A DNA stretch of 64,000 bases from Citrus sinensis (lineage: Eukaryota; Streptophyta; Magnoliopsida; Sapindales; Rutaceae), in contig NC_068561.1 of assembly GCF_022201045.2 (NCBI RefSeq), positions 15,525,001 to 15,589,000 on the forward strand, in the 5' to 3' direction. Each line of letters begins with the position of its first letter. The first letter of the stretch is position 1. Positions 61,652 through 64,000 of the stretch are shown here, one piece after another. The translations under genes and the position numbers were made by a program. The notes under the pieces are model-generated. The model had not been told where the DNA came from. It saw nothing but the letters and a program-made list of their open reading frames with translations, and made no database searches.

Positions 61652-64000
61652 TTAGTTTTTAATCCTACCAGCCTCATCACCCATCACTGTGACACTGCTA
61701 TTCTCCAACCCACTTTTCAGCCAAGCAACATTACTTATATCTGTAGCTATTGCAGCCAATTCATAACTTGGAAAGGCTGGGGGCCCTGAAAAATCAAAAA
61801 ATTCAGGCCCCAACAGAGAGCTTTGACAATTACCACCATGTTGGATACCACAGCAGCCATAGCCGCACCAGTGGGGCACCATGCGCTCACCATAAACTCC
61901 TTCAAGCAATTTGCAGGTCCCAGCATCTGGCATGGTTACTTGAACTAATGGTCCTTGTGATGGAGTTTGCCTTGGATGTATTGAAGCAGTCTCTGGATCA
62001 TCCAATGTATTATATACACTAAAAGCACTGACACGTGCTAGTGGACGAAAAAGAGTAGGTGGTTCTTCTGTTTCTTGGCTAGACAGAACTTCTGTTGTAG
62101 ATTTGTCTCCACAATGATTATTCAAATTTTCCAGAGAACTTGTGTCTTTTTCCTCCAGGAATTTGAATGAATTGACATCACCACAAGAGAGAGTTTCTTC
62201 AGATGACGCTTTGGTCTTATCCACATTCATATCTTCCATCATATTTACAGATCCAAGCTTCATCGTCCTGCGAAGCTCCACGCCCCGGCGCCTTAGGGTA
62301 GAGTTCCAGTGGTTCTTTATAGCATTATCTGTCCTCCCAGGTAAAAGCCTAGAAATTACAGCCCATTTGTTTCCATGTACCGCATGAGCTGCAACTATAA
62401 TTTGATCCTCCTCATCTGAAACAAATCTAGTTTGGTCATTCTAGTCATCAGGAAGTACTAGCATCAATTAAATTCAAGAAATGACATGGTGGAATTTGTC
62501 TGCAACGCAGATAAATCAACCGTATCATTACATGTAGATAATTCCATTCAATGTCCATGGCAGCAGACAGGGTCCTTGCCTAGTCTTAATTGTCATCAGA
62601 CATCAGTAACAAAATTTGGGAACCAGACATAACTGATATGTGGTCTTAACAGAGATCTAAATACATATATACAATCTTGGTTTACACACTAGGCCCGTGA
62701 TGCAAGGGAAACTGTTAGTTAGCTGCACTTAGGACTGCAAAGCTATTCTCGTTTTGGATAATTGTCTCATGTTTCAGTTGTCATTAAATTAAGTTTGTCC
62801 TAGTCCTTAGGAAGTTGTTAGTTTGTTCAACATGTATCAGCTCATGGCTTGATTCTCGGTCACTTAGTTTTTCAATTTTTATTATATATTGTAAGCTTAA
62901 TGCATAAAAGAAACAAGAATTTCCAGTTTTGCATTCCCGCATATCTTTCTTTGTTCTTCCTCAAAATTCTTTAATCCTCTGTTTTTATCTTTCAAAATTA
63001 ACAGAAACTTTCTCAATGATCCTAATGTTGTCTAAGCTTGTGGGTATGCCCGAGTCCACTTATAGGTACCCAATTTCTAAGGAACCTGAATCTGACCACT
63101 AATCCCCTGAAATGGGCAAAGTACTCATTCCAGAGTGTAAATATCTGGAATGAGTTTCCTAAGACTATCCAGAGAGAAAAATATAAGTGGAAGGGCCATG
63201 GTATGATGGTATAATCTGGAGTTGACACATCGGGGATGGAATAAAAAAAGGAAAGGTAAGATATGTCCAGAAAGCGTGGCAACATGACCAATTCTAAGCA
63301 GACACCTGTAAAGCCCACATGCAGCCTTGGAATTAGGGTTCAAGACAAACCCTAATTCCACGTTACTAAACAGACCCAACGTTCATTCATGAGGGTGTGG
63401 ACTCCTTTTTGGTACAGTACTTTTCTAGGTAGAGAGCAAGATCCGAAATTACTAGAAACTTGGTGTGGTTAAGTACCTTGGAGCAGGTACTCCACCACCA
63501 ACCCAAAGAGGATTCAAGCTTGAAGAAAGTCCCCACTATTATCAAATCCTTACCTTCAAACTCCAACTTCAATATCATCAAATTATTCAAAAGAACAACT
63601 TAGATCTGCCTCTACATTACAAAACCTGTAAGGCAGTTACTACTTTCTACATTGCTCCTTATGTTTCATCGACATGTTTATGCCTGGATTCTAAAAAACA
63701 AATTTGCACACTTCCTTGGGTTTAATAAAATAACAATATTTCACACAAAAACAACAAATTTAAAATCACCATAGTTGGTGACTAACCATCAATTCAACAT
63801 TGTATTTGAAAAAAAGAAAAAAATTCAATACTTGAGACATCAGAAATATCGATCAATATTATTATAAGTTTTCTAATGTAAAATATACCGGTAAATGGCT
63901 TGCGTTTAACGGCTGGGTCGAGCTGATTACACCACCTGAGCCTGCAAGACTTGCCGGAGCGACCAGCAATTCCTCGGGCGATCAAGCTCCAATTCCTCGC
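61652..64000 (-). CDS. R2R3-MYB transcription factor, 5' part beyond window
   Basis: Two exons are visible: 64000-63889 (continuing past the edge) and 62415-61652, joined in phase 1 ('KPFT' to '[19 protein letters not shown]'). Exon 63889 onward carries the end of repeat R2 ('[20 protein letters not shown]', then 'WCNQLDP'). R3 follows in the next exon, ending '[19 protein letters not shown]'. '[14 protein letters not shown]' places it in the MYB25/MYB109/MYB1-like (MYB44-related) group of nuclear regulators tied to stress and hormone responses. The C-terminal ~165 residues are Ser/Thr/Glu-rich with a Cys-rich patch ('HWCGYGCCG') and a conserved end ('[20 protein letters not shown]'). About 290 residues are visible; the first part of R2 is missing. 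Confidence 0.9.

Overview
This is nuclear DNA of a eudicot plant. It is AT-rich, its genes carry GT-AG introns, and the families are plant-specific (class I small heat-shock proteins, PSPG-box glycosyltransferases, BSK pseudokinase, plant inositol-phosphorylceramide synthase, DUF3527, R2R3-MYB). A woody rosid such as Citrus is plausible from the feel of the proteins, but that is inference. No unknown enzyme system stands out. The unusual content is a glycosyltransferase cluster in decay with dated, nested transposon insertions, a duplicated locus that shows transposons before and after insertion, and several regulatory or coding oddities in otherwise ordinary genes.

Layout. 1-1 kb: an LTR remnant and a FAR1-like fragment. 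3.4-6.0 kb: two intronless small heat-shock protein genes on opposite strands, one divergent and one canonical with a heat-shock element and TATA box. 6.4-9.0 kb: a duplicated AT-rich segment separated by an array of about 200-bp units; one copy holds a 616-bp Mutator-like element, the other a 148-bp foldback element at a different site. 9.3-9.8 kb: a hAT-type element. 9.9-23.5 kb: a UGT cluster on the minus strand with one intact gene (20748-22269) and three broken copies. The second copy is split by a 5.3-kb Ty1/copia element and by an older 1.6-kb gag-remnant LTR element. 23.7-29 kb: a 670-bp tandem duplication, a perfect-TSD hAT element and relic repeats.

31-64 kb is gene-rich: a DUF3527 protein (+), a UVR plus SnoaL-like plastid-type protein (-), a gene-poor 7.5-kb stretch with another hAT-like element, inositol-phosphorylceramide synthase (+, 12 exons), a BSK receptor-like cytoplasmic pseudokinase (+, 10 exons), a RING-CH membrane E3 ligase (-), and the 3' part of an R2R3-MYB gene (-) that runs off the right edge.

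The genes are not an operon-like pathway. The only functional cluster is the tandem UGT family. Exon borders given for spliced genes were derived by hand from GT-AG sites, reading-frame continuity and family conservation; in every spliced model the exon lengths sum to whole codons.
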